NCBI RefSeq assembly: GCF_052055485.1
Contig: NZ_CP197171.1
Span: 1,550,001 to 1,614,000 of the forward strand
Direction: 5' to 3'
From: Amphibacillus sp052055485
GTDB taxonomy: Bacteria; Bacillota; Bacilli; Bacillales; Amphibacillaceae
Length of the DNA: 64,000 nt
The position numbers were made by a program, and so were the translations under genes. Below the pieces are notes generated by a model. That model saw nothing but the letters and a program-made list of their open reading frames with translations, had not been told where the DNA came from and did no database searches. Position 1 is the stretch's first letter. The number at the start of each line of letters is the position of its first letter. Below are positions 17,503-26,288 of the stretch, in pieces.

Positions 17503-17916
17503 ATGATTAAAGAATTTAAAGAATTTATTATGCGCGGAAATGTATTAGATTTAGCAGTTGGGGTTGTTATGGGAGCTGCCTTTACAGCCATTGTTACAGC
17601 ATTGGTTGAACATATCATTACTCCGGTTATCGTTGCAATAACTGGAAATGCCAATGTTAGTGCTTTGACGATTCAAATTGGTGAAGCAAAAATTGAGTAT
17701 GGATTTTTTATCCAAGCAATTATTGATTTCTTATTAATTGCACTTATTTTATTTCTGGTCATAAAAGGAATAAACAAATTAGCTCATAAAAAGGAAGAAC
17801 CAGAGCCAGAACCAGAAGCGCCAACAGCAGAGCAGTATTTAGCAGAAATCCGTGATTTATTGGCTGCCCAACAAGGTGTTGAAACGAATCATTCACCAAA
17901 TGATCATGAAAGATAG
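17503..17916 (+). CDS. mscL: Large-conductance mechanosensitive channel
   Basis: 137-aa MscL. The N-terminal helix MIKEFKEFIMRGNVLDLAVG and the pore-lining TM1 (VVMGAAFTAIVTALVEHIITP) are nearly canonical; TM2 spans about residues 66-88 (FIQAIIDFLLIALILFLVIKG). The cytoplasmic tail has an EPEPEPEAP linker and the C-terminal bundle helix TAEQYLAEIRDLLAAQ. Homopentamer that releases solutes on hypo-osmotic shock. GGGGAG site before ATG; single gene. Confidence 0.97.
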   Translation: MIKEFKEFIMRGNVLDLAVGVVMGAAFTAIVTALVEHIITPVIVAITGNANVSALTIQIGEAKIEYGFFIQAIIDFLLIALILFLVIKGINKLAHKKEEPEPEPEAPTAEQYLAEIRDLLAAQQGVETNHSPNDHER

Positions 17917-18071
17917 AAGTTAATAATGTCGATCATCAAGCAAAGTGACTTTGTTTGATCCGTTGGTTTATCAGCAATCTCTATAAGAGCTAGATAGCCA
18001 TTTTGAATTAGTGATTCAGCTTAAGCCGATAAGAAGTTAAAATTGAAAGAGACAAGAATGACAGGCCAATT

Positions 18072-18103
18072 GAAGGAGCAGTTAATATCTGCTTCTTATT
18101 TTT
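18072..18103 (+). terminator. Terminator between mscL and SurA_N-like gene
   Basis: GAAGGAGCAG (18072-18081) pairs with CTGCTTCTT (18089-18097), followed by ATTTTTT. Confidence 0.6.
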
Positions 18104-18201
18104 TATGCTAAAATTGTAGATATCTTTATTAATTATTGGTCAAAATGTAGGTGGAAGATGTAATAATAAAGCATCATACCAAATGGCAGGAGGAAAAGCC
18201 C

Positions 18202-18849
18202 ATGCTTAAGCAGAAAGGGATATATCTATTATTAATTGCAGTCATTGGGTTATTGCTTGTTTTTAGTTTAATACTAAGGTTCAGTGATTTTAGGATGAGC
18301 AATTTTTTCGGTGAAAAAGAAGAGGAATTAGAAGTGATTGACTCAAATGCTATTTTAGTAGAAGGAGAAGACTTTAACGTGACCGCTGAGGAATTTCTCG
18401 ATTATAAGGAAAATTTATGCTTAGTTCATCAACTAAATAGCATCAAAATGGATATAAGTGACGAAGAAATTTTAAATCGGATCATAGAAAACAAACTATT
18501 ATTACAGTTTGCTGACGAACAAGGAGTTACAGTTGCTGAATCAGACGTATTAAATTATGCAGAACAAACAAAAGAAGCTTTTGAAAAAGACGTTTCTCCA
18601 GAATTATCTGAGCTATACATTAGTCTAGCTGAGGAGTTGGATGTTTCACCAGAAGAATATTTTACTCATCCTGAAGTTTTACAACAATATGAGGAAGTTG
18701 TGAAGGCAAATAAATTGATTGAAATAATGACTTTAAACGGGGAGATTAATGAATCTGTTTCGATTGAGCAATTTAAAAGTAATTTGAAGGACGAAAAGGC
18801 CAACACCTTTGAAGTTAGACAGGGTATGTTGGATCAACTTGCAGAGTAG
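18202..18849 (+). CDS. Membrane-anchored SurA_N-like protein of unknown role
   Basis: 215 aa. An uncleaved N-terminal anchor (IYLLLIAVIGLLLVFSLIL, about residues 7-27) precedes an extracytoplasmic, acidic helical domain. The pattern VEGEDFNVTAEEFLDYKENL...ISDEEILNRIIENKLLLQFADEQGVTVAESDV (about 53-120) resembles the SurA N-terminal chaperone domain found in foldases such as PrsA, but no rotamase domain follows. ATG 18202 is chosen for its AGGAGG site with an 8-nt spacer; the frame is open from GTG 18151. Function not known; a chaperone-like role is only suggested. Confidence 0.75.
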   Translation: MLKQKGIYLLLIAVIGLLLVFSLILRFSDFRMSNFFGEKEEELEVIDSNAILVEGEDFNVTAEEFLDYKENLCLVHQLNSIKMDISDEEILNRIIENKLLLQFADEQGVTVAESDVLNYAEQTKEAFEKDVSPELSELYISLAEELDVSPEEYFTHPEVLQQYEEVVKANKLIEIMTLNGEINESVSIEQFKSNLKDEKANTFEVRQGMLDQLAE

Positions 18850-19228
18850 TTTTCTAGAAGCAAGTGATAAATGTTAATTTCAAAAAGGAAAAACTATTCC
18901 CCGTGTCAAAACCACGTTGTTTCAACCTTTAACTTATATGATTTGTTAGTGTAGCCATAGGACGTGGTGAATTTAATCGAAACAGTTCTTTTCACTCCTT
19001 GTTGAACACGCACTTATATATGCCTTGGGAACTAATTTAACTGTAATTTTCGGTATTAGGTTATAAACTGCTTTAAATATTGTTTAAGGACCTGGATATA
19101 AAACTGTGCTTTAATTAGAGAATCAGGTTTGAGTAATAGAAAATGAGATTATTAATTTGAGAACTAGGTTAATTAGAAACACTTCTGATAGAGAATAGAT
19201 TATTTTTTAAGGGGAGTAACTTATAGTA
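18850..19228. other. Intergenic region, no gene seen
   Basis: No gene found. A segment near 18959-18995 loosely resembles 4516-4550 (shared AGGACGTG and TTAATCGA blocks). The last 100 bp carry AT-rich direct repeats of little complexity. Confidence 0.35.
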
Positions 19229-19804
19229 ATGAATTATTTACAGAATTCAATAAAAAGATTTCTTTTTGATCAGGGATGTATAGAAACATATCATCATTGT
19301 ATGGATGTAGGTAACTATGCTTATGAATTAGGTAAGAATTTTTTAGCTGAACCCTATAAAGCTAAGGTAGCAGGTTATTTACATGACGTTTCTGCAATTT
19401 ATCCGAATGACCAGAGAATTGATGTGGCAAATAAGATGGGAATAGAATTATATAAAGAGGAATTAGAATTTCCAATGATCATTCATCAAAGAATATCTAG
19501 GAAAATTGCTTTAAACGAATTTAATGTGACAGATTTAACCATACTATCTGCCATTGAATGTCATACTACTTTAAAGGAAGAATACTCCGATTTAGATTTA
19601 GTCGTATTTATTGCAGATAAAATAAAATGGGATCGAAAGGGAGACCCCCCATACCTTGCAGGGCTAGTTAAAGCATTGAATATCTCTCTAGAAAATGCAG
19701 CATATTATTATATTGATTATATACTGAATCATGATATTAAGGTGATACATCCGTGGTTATGGCAAGCTTATCTGAAATTGAGGGATAATTTGAAATTTAC
19801 TTAG
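19229..19804 (+). CDS. HD-domain phosphohydrolase, YqeK-like
   Basis: 191 aa with the HD-domain metal ligands: TYHHCMDVGNYA (His near residue 22-23), AGYLHDVSAIYP (the HD pair near 50-51), and ECHTTLKEEYSDLDLVVFIADKIKWDR, where the final Asp region matches the YqeK family. That family hydrolyses diadenosine tetraphosphate symmetrically. The protein is about the length of B. subtilis YqeK but is not in the usual nadD-yqeK-rsfS context, so it may be a paralogue with another substrate. Spacing from AAGGGGAG to ATG is rather long (12 nt). Followed by a terminator. Confidence 0.75.
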   Translation: MNYLQNSIKRFLFDQGCIETYHHCMDVGNYAYELGKNFLAEPYKAKVAGYLHDVSAIYPNDQRIDVANKMGIELYKEELEFPMIIHQRISRKIALNEFNVTDLTILSAIECHTTLKEEYSDLDLVVFIADKIKWDRKGDPPYLAGLVKALNISLENAAYYYIDYILNHDIKVIHPWLWQAYLKLRDNLKFT

Positions 19805-19883
19805 ATGAATATAGTTTCGCTAACTTATTTTAATCAAACTTTCCAATTATTCAAATGTTAAAAAACTTTATTTCAAAACTTTT

Positions 19884-19921
19884 AGGCGTTTCACACTTTG
19901 TTCTGTGAAACGTCTTTTTTG
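19884..19921 (+). terminator. Rho-independent terminator after YqeK-like gene
   Basis: AGGCGTTTCAC (19884-19894) pairs with GTGAAACGTCT (19905-19915), followed by TTTTTT. Confidence 0.9.
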
Positions 19922-20685
19922 TTGTTTTTTCTAAGCTTGAAGTAGTTCTCCAATTTATATGGGTTATAAAAAATGTATGTTTATTAGATTATTCACTCGA
20001 ATATAGCGATTATCCATACCTTACCATAAAATAATATAAAAAAGGGATCCCCGTGTACGATGCAAGTGACTAAATCAACCAAAGCCAAACAAGAACTTTC
20101 TCATGAATAAGAATATCATGCTTCATATAGTTAATTCAAAATGATTGTAACACTGTTGTATCCCTATTAAGGAGTCAATCATTTCTTTATCATTCGGTTC
20201 ATATAAAGCGATAGTTAGAAAAGAGCAATTATATTTTTGCTTGTGTACAAGATGACTGCTGGGATCTGATGCCTTTCGGACAACTCCTCTTATTAAAGGA
20301 ATCTGATGGTGTAAGGGTTGTGCTCAAGGAAACTTAATGTCGAAGAGAAAAAAACAATGATGATTTATGTGGGTAATAGAGAAATTCATTGTTCCAAAAC
20401 ACTTCAATATGTATGTGCGTGTATAGTCATTCCATTAGTGTATATGCCAACATAAGTTTCTAAGACAAAAGACAAGGCAGATCATTCAAATTAGCTTTAA
20501 CCCTTTACTGTTGGTAGGCTCGATAAAATCTTTAGAGAAATTAAATGAACAATTCTGGTGTTGGCTGGCAGAGCGATATCATTATCCAATTTATGTTTTT
20601 AGCTAAAGATACACGCTGTATATTTCTCTATTAACATGTTTCATTATTCCTACCATTCTTATCTGTAAAGGTTTCAAAAATCCTT
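19922..20685. other. Long intergenic region, probably decayed sequence
   Basis: No intact gene is visible on either strand over about 760 bp. Codon-like stretches interrupted by stops (for example a short minus-strand frame around 20100-20230 beginning LSLYEPNDKEMIDSL) hint at a decayed gene, but I could not assign a family. Confidence 0.35.
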
Positions 20686-21450
20686 TCATTGTAGATTTTT
20701 ATATTCTAAATAACCAAATACTAATGCTTCAATAATAACGTAAAACAAAGAATTAGACTGTAGTGAGTATTCTGGTCCTTCGCTATTGTTTAGACTGCTT
20801 GCATATAATCGATAGTCTACTCTTTGAGATAGTAAGTTATCTGTGTGGCTAGTCAGTGAAATAATTTTTGCCCGTTTTAGAGCAAGTAGATTGAGTACAT
20901 CATTTAAATTTTCATTATTTCCAGATAATGAAACAATCAGGATTAGATCATTTTGTTTAAGAATATTAAAAAAGTGTTTAAATTCATATAACTCTTTATC
21001 AGCAGGGATGGATAGAACGGGTTTATCAATAAAAAGAAAAAGCCGCTCCATTTCAATCGTTTGATTTTTTTGAGAAACACCTGTGTAAAGAACATAGATT
21101 TTTTTACAATGATCAATTAATTGATAGATATCATTCCAGTTAGATTTATTTAGGTAATCTATCGTCTTTTCTAAAGATTGAATAATAGTAGACTTTGTTG
21201 TATGGGTCAATATTGAAGGAGTATTTCGATCTTCCCAAAGAGAAAAACTTTTTAACTCAGAAAACCCCCTAAAACCGATTTTTTGTGAAAAACGAACGAT
21301 AGATGCTTTGGAAGAATTAGTTTTTTCAGCAAGTTTTGTTATAGAAATTGTTTTTAACTCATTCTTATGATTAGAAATATATTCTGAAATAGATTGTTCA
21401 GTAGGACTCAAGTATTGATAGTGTTCATTGATTAATTCCTCGATTTTCAT
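20686..21450 (-). CDS. RpiR-family transcriptional regulator
   Basis: 254 aa. N-terminal RpiR helix-turn-helix (LSPTEQSISEYI...ISITKLAEKTNSSKASIVRFSQKIGFRGFSELK, about residues 12-68) followed by a SIS sugar-phosphate-binding domain (about 105-240; IYVLYTGVSQKNQ, LILIVSLSGNNENL). Start at 21450 is chosen for the GAGGTG site; an in-frame ATG at 21462 is part of that site. It is divergent from the LacX-GH4-PTS operon and should control it in response to a phosphorylated sugar, as GlvR does for B. subtilis glv genes. A palindrome lies between the two units. Confidence 0.9.
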   Translation of the reverse strand: MKIEELINEHYQYLSPTEQSISEYISNHKNELKTISITKLAEKTNSSKASIVRFSQKIGFRGFSELKSFSLWEDRNTPSILTHTTKSTIIQSLEKTIDYLNKSNWNDIYQLIDHCKKIYVLYTGVSQKNQTIEMERLFLFIDKPVLSIPADKELYEFKHFFNILKQNDLILIVSLSGNNENLNDVLNLLALKRAKIISLTSHTDNLLSQRVDYRLYASSLNNSEGPEYSLQSNSLFYVIIEALVFGYLEYKNLQ

Positions 21451-21476
21451 GTGACACCTCATTTAATATTCTCTAT

Positions 21477-21490
21477 TGAAACCAGTTTCA
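21477..21490. promoter_or_regulatory. Candidate RpiR operator
   Basis: TGAAAC-CA-GTTTCA is a perfect 6-bp inverted repeat in the divergent region between the RpiR gene and the LacX-like gene. Position suggests control of both. Binding is inferred. Confidence 0.5.
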
Positions 21491-21574
21491 AACTCTGGAA
21501 CCATTTGTTCTTTTTTCCATGTTACTCTTTATTCAAGAATCGATTCTAAAAATTACCTAAGGAGGTGGATTTGT

Positions 21575-22447
21575 ATCATTAAGTTATACAATGAAATATG
21601 CATGGTTACAATATCGACTCATGGCGCTGAACTTCTCAGCATGAAAAATATCGCCACAGGATATGAATATATTTGGCAAGCAAACTCTAGTATTTGGAAC
21701 AGAAGTGCACCTTTTCTTTTTCCGATAATAGGTAAATTGAAAGACAATACCTACTTTTATCAAAACAGAAAATTCGAATTAGGTCAACATGGCTTTTTAA
21801 GAGATGTTGATTTTCGACTAGATTATTGCTCGGAGGAAGAGGCCGTTTTTAGTTTTTCAAGTACAACTGAAACTCTAAAAATCTATCCGTTCGATTTTAA
21901 GGTGACAATTCAATATCTTCTGATAGACAATTGCCTGTCAATTAAAAGTACTATTAAGAATGTTGGTAAAGAAACTATGTATTTTTCTTTTGGAAATCAT
22001 ATAGGTTTTACAGTACCTATTAATCCCAATTTATCCTTTGAAGATTATTTTATAGAGATTTTACCGAAAAGACCACGCTATCGAATTAGTTTAAATAAGG
22101 AAAAACAAGCAGATATAAAAAATGCGGTACTTGAGGAAACACAAGAATTTCAACTGAATCATGAAATATTTAAAAATGATGCCCTTATTTTTCAAACGGA
22201 AGGAAAAACTGAAATCCAATTGAAAACCAACAAGGATTACCAGAAGCTTAACTTGACTTATGAAAATTTCCCTTATTTAGGTATATGGTCGCCATATCCA
22301 ACTACAGGTAATCTTGTTTGTATACAGCCGTGGTGTGGAATTGCAGATCGGATAGGGACTAAACAAGTTCTCGAGCAAAAAGATGCTATAGAATCATTGG
22401 ATCAAGGAAAAAGTTTTACTAGAAAATTTGAGGTATCAATATTTTAG
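21575..22447 (+). CDS. LacX-like aldose 1-epimerase, possible non-AUG start
   Basis: About 291 aa, GalM/LacX-type sugar mutarotase fold. Seen: STHGAELLSMKN, YIWQANSSIWNRSAPFLFPIIGKL, the catalytic-type ELGQHGFLRDVDF, FSFGNHIGFTVP, and CIQPWCGIADR. It probably equilibrates anomers of sugars entering the adjacent PTS/GH4 pathway. A strong AAGGAGGTG (21559-21567) has no in-frame ATG, GTG or TTG at proper distance: ATC at 21575 (9 nt from AGGAGG) would give the family-typical IIKLYNE start. ATG 21602 would cut off the first beta-strand. Either AUC/AUU initiation or a mutated start codon is implied. Confidence 0.8.
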   Translation: MIKLYNEICMVTISTHGAELLSMKNIATGYEYIWQANSSIWNRSAPFLFPIIGKLKDNTYFYQNRKFELGQHGFLRDVDFRLDYCSEEEAVFSFSSTTETLKIYPFDFKVTIQYLLIDNCLSIKSTIKNVGKETMYFSFGNHIGFTVPINPNLSFEDYFIEILPKRPRYRISLNKEKQADIKNAVLEETQEFQLNHEIFKNDALIFQTEGKTEIQLKTNKDYQKLNLTYENFPYLGIWSPYPTTGNLVCIQPWCGIADRIGTKQVLEQKDAIESLDQGKSFTRKFEVSIF

Positions 22448-22459
22448 GAGGTAACAAAG

Positions 22460-23842
22460 ATGGTGAAAATAGCAACAATAGGTGGAGGAAGTAGTTATAC
22501 ACCAGAATTAATAGAAGGATTTATTAAAAGATACAATGATTTGCCTATCAAAGAACTTTGGCTAGTAGATATTGAAGAAGGTAAGGAGAAGCTTGAAATT
22601 ATTGGTGCGATGGCACAAAGGATGTGGGATGCATCTCCATATGAAGTCAAAGTTCATACTACTCTAGATCGTAAAGAGGCTTTGATAAATGCAGATTATG
22701 TTACTACTCAATTTAGAGTAGGCTTTCTAGAAGCACGAATCAAGGATGAGCGCATTCCTTCTTATTATGGAATGTTGGGTCAAGAAACAAATGGTGCTGG
22801 AGGAATTTTGAAAGCTTTTCGTACCATTCCAGTAATTTTAGAAATTGTAGAAGACATGAAAAAATATTGTCCAAATGCATGGTTGATCAATTTTACAAAT
22901 CCAAGTGGGATGGTAACAGAGGCAATTGTTCGTTACGGAAAATGGGATCGAGTCATTGGACTGTGTAATATCCCCCTAATTGCCACTATGGAAGAACCAG
23001 AGTTGATTAACAAGAAAAACTCAGAATTAATTTATCAATTTGCTGGTTTAAACCATTTTCATTGGCATCGCGTTTTCAATAACGATGGTATAAATGTAAC
23101 TTCTAAAATCTTGAAAGAAATGATGGAAAAAGATGCAGGGTTACCTAAGAATATCTTTAGTGTCCCATTCTTTAAAGAGCAACTTGATAATTTGAATATG
23201 ATTCCATGTGGCTATCATCGATACTATTATCGTCAAGAGGAGATGCTTGCTCACACGCTAGAAGAATTCAAAACAAATGGGACGCGTGGAGAACAAGTAA
23301 AAGAGACAGAAGATCAATTGTTTGAATTATATAAGGACCCCAATCTTGATCATAAGCCTGATCAACTTTCAAAAAGGGGAGGTGCGTATTACTCTGATGC
23401 AGCTTGTGAAACAATTGCTTCAATCCATTCTAATAAGCAAACACAGATGGTAGTATCAACTATCAATAATGGTGCCATTCCAGATTTACCTCCAGAATGT
23501 GTTGTAGAAGTTTCTTCAACAATCGGGGCAACCGGGGCAATCACACAATCATTTGGGACGTTTAATTCTACTGAAAAAGGCTGGTTGCAATTAATGAAGA
23601 ATATGGAAATAACCATATGTGAAGCAGCAGTTAAAGGAGATTATAGTTTAGCATTACAAGCTTTCATAATGAATCCGCTTATTCCATCTGGTGAAACAGG
23701 TAAAAAAGTGTTAGATGAATTATTGATTGCTCATAAAAAATATCTACCTCAATTCGGTCATGTGATTGAGCATTTAGAAACAAAAGGGATAACTGTCAGT
23801 GATGATGTGTCTCGGAATTTAAAAAACGATATGGAGGACTAA
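22460..23842 (+). CDS. 6-phospho-beta-glucosidase (GH4)
   Basis: 460-aa NAD- and Mn-dependent GH4 hydrolase. NAD-binding GGGSSYTPELIEGF at residues 8-21; metal ligands Cys169 (GLCNIP) and His199 (GLNHFHWHRV). The CNIP motif is typical of 6-phospho-beta-glucosidases; alpha-specific GH4 enzymes have CDMP. It acts in the cytoplasm on phosphorylated disaccharides delivered by the PTS encoded 3 bp downstream. AGGAGGTAAC site, 12 bp after the epimerase. Confidence 0.92.
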   Translation: MVKIATIGGGSSYTPELIEGFIKRYNDLPIKELWLVDIEEGKEKLEIIGAMAQRMWDASPYEVKVHTTLDRKEALINADYVTTQFRVGFLEARIKDERIPSYYGMLGQETNGAGGILKAFRTIPVILEIVEDMKKYCPNAWLINFTNPSGMVTEAIVRYGKWDRVIGLCNIPLIATMEEPELINKKNSELIYQFAGLNHFHWHRVFNNDGINVTSKILKEMMEKDAGLPKNIFSVPFFKEQLDNLNMIPCGYHRYYYRQEEMLAHTLEEFKTNGTRGEQVKETEDQLFELYKDPNLDHKPDQLSKRGGAYYSDAACETIASIHSNKQTQMVVSTINNGAIPDLPPECVVEVSSTIGATGAITQSFGTFNSTEKGWLQLMKNMEITICEAAVKGDYSLALQAFIMNPLIPSGETGKKVLDELLIAHKKYLPQFGHVIEHLETKGITVSDDVSRNLKNDMED

Positions 23843-23845
23843 AAA

Positions 23846-25471
23846 ATGAATAAAGAGGAAAAGAATGGAAGTGTGATTTTTGCAACAATTCAAAAAATTG
23901 GTCGTTCATTTTTTCTGCCAGTTTCCATTTTACCAATAGCAGGCCTTTTATTAGGGATTGGATCAGCGTTAACTAATCAAGGAACAATAGAAGCATATAA
24001 TCTAGAAGGGTTGTTAGGGAATGGAACGGTTCTCCATGTCTTGTTTTCAATCTTTTCACAAGTTGGGAATGCAATATTTGGTAACCTACCAATAATTTTT
24101 GCGATATCTGTGGCAATTGGAATGGCAAAGCAAGAGAAAGCAGTCTCAGCCTTATCCGCAGCAATTTCTTTCTTTGTCATGCATACAACAATCAACGCAT
24201 TATTACAAGCTGATGGTAGTATATTAGCCGATGGTTCTTTAGGAAGTGACGTATTAGATGGTGCTATTACATCAGTTGTTGGGATCTCCTCACTTGAAAT
24301 GGGAGTGTTTGGTGGTATTGCTGTTGGTTTAGGCGTTGCTGCATTGCATAATCGCTTCTACAAGCAGGAACTTCCGAGTGCATTGTCCTTTTTTGCAGGT
24401 GTAAGATTTGTACCAATCATTTCTGTTCTGACTTATATTTTTGTTGGCGTTGCTTTTTATTTCATCTGGCCATTAATCCAATCTGCTATATTTTCAGCAG
24501 GGGGATTGGTAACGGAATCTGGATATTTTGGAACTTTTATATTTGGATTTATGGAACGCGCTTTAATACCGTTTGGATTACATCATGTATTTTACATTCC
24601 ATTTTGGCAAACAGCACTTGGTGGAACTGCGATAATTGATGGGGTAACGATTGCTGGAGCGCAAAATATTTATTTTGCAGAACTTGCTTCTCCAAATACA
24701 ATAAAATTTAGTGTAGATGCTTGTCGTTTTATGACTGGAAAATATTCATTCATGATGGCAGGACTGCCTGCAGCAGCATATGCAATGTATAAAGTAGCAA
24801 AACCAGAAAATCGTAAATTGGTTGGGGGGCTCTTATTTTCAGCAGCTCTGACGTCATTTTTAACAGGGATTACCGAACCTATTGAGTTTACTTTTCTATT
24901 TATTGCACCATTTCTTTTTATTATTCATTGTGTATTTGCAGGAATTTCATTTGTCTTAATGCATTTACTTAATATATGTATTGGTACAACTTTCTCATGT
25001 GGCTTAATTGATTTTCTTTTATATGGTCCTTTGCAAGGTAATGCTAAGACTAACTGGTTGATGATTACTTTTGTATTTATTGGTTATGCAATACTTTATT
25101 TCTTTGTATTCAAGTTTCTAATTGAAAAATTTAACATTCCAACTCCAGGAAGGGAGAATTCTGGGGAAACTAAATTGTATACTAAGGATGATTTTAAAAA
25201 TAAAAATCTACCTTCTGAGAATACAGAAGATGAATTATCCAATGTCATTTTAAAAGCGATTGGAGGTATAGACAATCTTGTTGATATTGATGCATGCGCT
25301 ACTCGATTGAGATTGACAGTTAATAATCCCGATAAAGTTGATGAAGAATTATTGAAACAAAATGGAGCTAGGGGAATAATCAAAAAGGGATTAGGTATTC
25401 AAATTATCTATGGTCCTCAAGTAAGTATTATTAAAAGTAACTTTGAAGAATTTGTTGAACAAGTTTCTTAG
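23846..25471 (+). CDS. PTS EIICB permease, glucose/glucoside family
   Basis: 541-aa fused EIIC-EIIB of the Glc family. EIIC spans about residues 15-430 with ten or so hydrophobic segments and the FGLHHVFYIPFWQT and GITEPIEFTFLF signatures. EIIB covers about 465-541 and carries the phosphorylation site Cys484 in IDACATRLRLTV. There is no EIIA domain, so phosphate must come from a separate IIA-Glc-type protein. Co-transcribed with the GH4 6-phospho-beta-glucosidase, so its substrate is probably a beta-glucoside, although sequence alone cannot distinguish it from maltose-type EIICB. Confidence 0.9.
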   Translation: MNKEEKNGSVIFATIQKIGRSFFLPVSILPIAGLLLGIGSALTNQGTIEAYNLEGLLGNGTVLHVLFSIFSQVGNAIFGNLPIIFAISVAIGMAKQEKAVSALSAAISFFVMHTTINALLQADGSILADGSLGSDVLDGAITSVVGISSLEMGVFGGIAVGLGVAALHNRFYKQELPSALSFFAGVRFVPIISVLTYIFVGVAFYFIWPLIQSAIFSAGGLVTESGYFGTFIFGFMERALIPFGLHHVFYIPFWQTALGGTAIIDGVTIAGAQNIYFAELASPNTIKFSVDACRFMTGKYSFMMAGLPAAAYAMYKVAKPENRKLVGGLLFSAALTSFLTGITEPIEFTFLFIAPFLFIIHCVFAGISFVLMHLLNICIGTTFSCGLIDFLLYGPLQGNAKTNWLMITFVFIGYAILYFFVFKFLIEKFNIPTPGRENSGETKLYTKDDFKNKNLPSENTEDELSNVILKAIGGIDNLVDIDACATRLRLTVNNPDKVDEELLKQNGARGIIKKGLGIQIIYGPQVSIIKSNFEEFVEQVS

Positions 25472-25545
25472 TGTAGTTATATTGTCATTACTTTAAATGC
25501 TGCTAAATTGTTGTATTTTTGTTAAACAGCGTTAAACAAGAGTTT

Positions 25546-25589
25546 AAACCTACTAATAACGAGTATCTAACCTTTTTCTTAGTAGGTTT
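25546..25589 (+). terminator. Possible terminator hairpin after PTS gene
   Basis: Perfect 11-bp arms AAACCTACTAA (25546-25556) / TTAGTAGGTTT (25579-25589) with a 22-nt loop; only CCTTGATAAT follows, so termination would be weak. Confidence 0.45.
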
Positions 25590-25605
25590 CCTTGATAATA
25601 GAGAG

Positions 25606-25677
25606 AAGAAAATTACATGTTTAGATGTTGATGGAACACTGTATAATGAGTCAAGGAGAGTTCTAAATGGTATATAA
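25606..25677 (+). pseudogene. Remnant of a HAD-family phosphatase N-terminus
   Basis: The frame reads KKITCLDVDGTLYNESRRVL and then stops. DVDGT is HAD motif I with the catalytic Asp, as in Cof-type sugar phosphatases. No continuation is visible downstream, where the 52-bp repeats begin. It is a gene fragment, possibly once part of the adjacent PTS operon. Confidence 0.4.
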
Positions 25678-25868
25678 AAGGTACAATTCAAAATGTAAAA
25701 AAAGAATAAATATCATTTTTCTTTATGCATAAGACGCTCAAAATCAAAGATTACAGAAAAGTAAGATCACTAGAAATAGAAAGTGTTATTGTGGGGAGGC
25801 CCCTTTTGTGAAATTGTAAATCGGATCATCTCTTCTACTTTTTGATTTGTATTTTGTTTGCAGTATGA

Positions 25869-26048
25869 GATAGAGGGGTTAGAAGATCTCTATCCGACAT
25901 TTTGGTTCATGATTTCATTTGAAATGTTTGATAGAGGTCTTCTATCCGACATTTTAGCTCGCGATTTTGTTTGAAATATGGGATAGAAGTGCCCTATCTG
26001 ACTTTTCGACTTACCATTTCAATCAAAACATTGGATAGAAGCTCTACT
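25869..26048. repeat. Array of 52-bp hairpin repeats, about 3-4 units
   Basis: GATAGAGG/GATAGAAG starts at 25930, 25982 and 26034, exactly 52 bp apart; TCTATCCGAC at 25889 and 25941 extends the period to a first unit that carries an extra 9 bp. Each unit has an inverted GATAGA...TCTATC core. Same family as 46841-47177. Confidence 0.8.
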
Positions 26049-26224
26049 CAGCTTCTCTTGATGGACGTTAAGATTGTGAACTAGCTTCGATATTCGCGTA
26101 AAAGGTTACTGCATCGCAGATTTAATGATATAAAAAATAACACTTGATTAATCGTAGGAAGGAAGTTGGGAATAATTAATCAAAAGATTTTATAGGTTAA
26201 AACTAAAACTTAAATTTTACAGTC
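26049..26224. other. Intergenic, nothing recognised
   Basis: No gene, repeat or hairpin supported here, between the 52-bp array and the flavoprotein terminator. Confidence 0.3.
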
Positions 26225-26270
26225 AAAAAGCTGAAAAACACCATAGTCATGATGTTTTTCGGCTTTTAAT
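26225..26270. terminator. Bidirectional terminator after flavoprotein gene
   Basis: AAAAAGCTGAAAAACA (26225-26240) pairs with TGTTTTTCGGCTTTT (26253-26267). A/T runs on both sides allow function in either direction; on the minus strand it lies 20 bp after the flavoprotein stop. Confidence 0.8.
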
Positions 26271-26288
26271 TTTAAAATGGACTGTTCA

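Noticed and set aside
22460..23842. GH4 enzyme as 6-phospho-alpha-glucosidase (GlvA-like), given the RpiR and EIICB neighbours
   Set aside because: The metal-site motif is CNIP, typical of beta-specific members, rather than CDMP.
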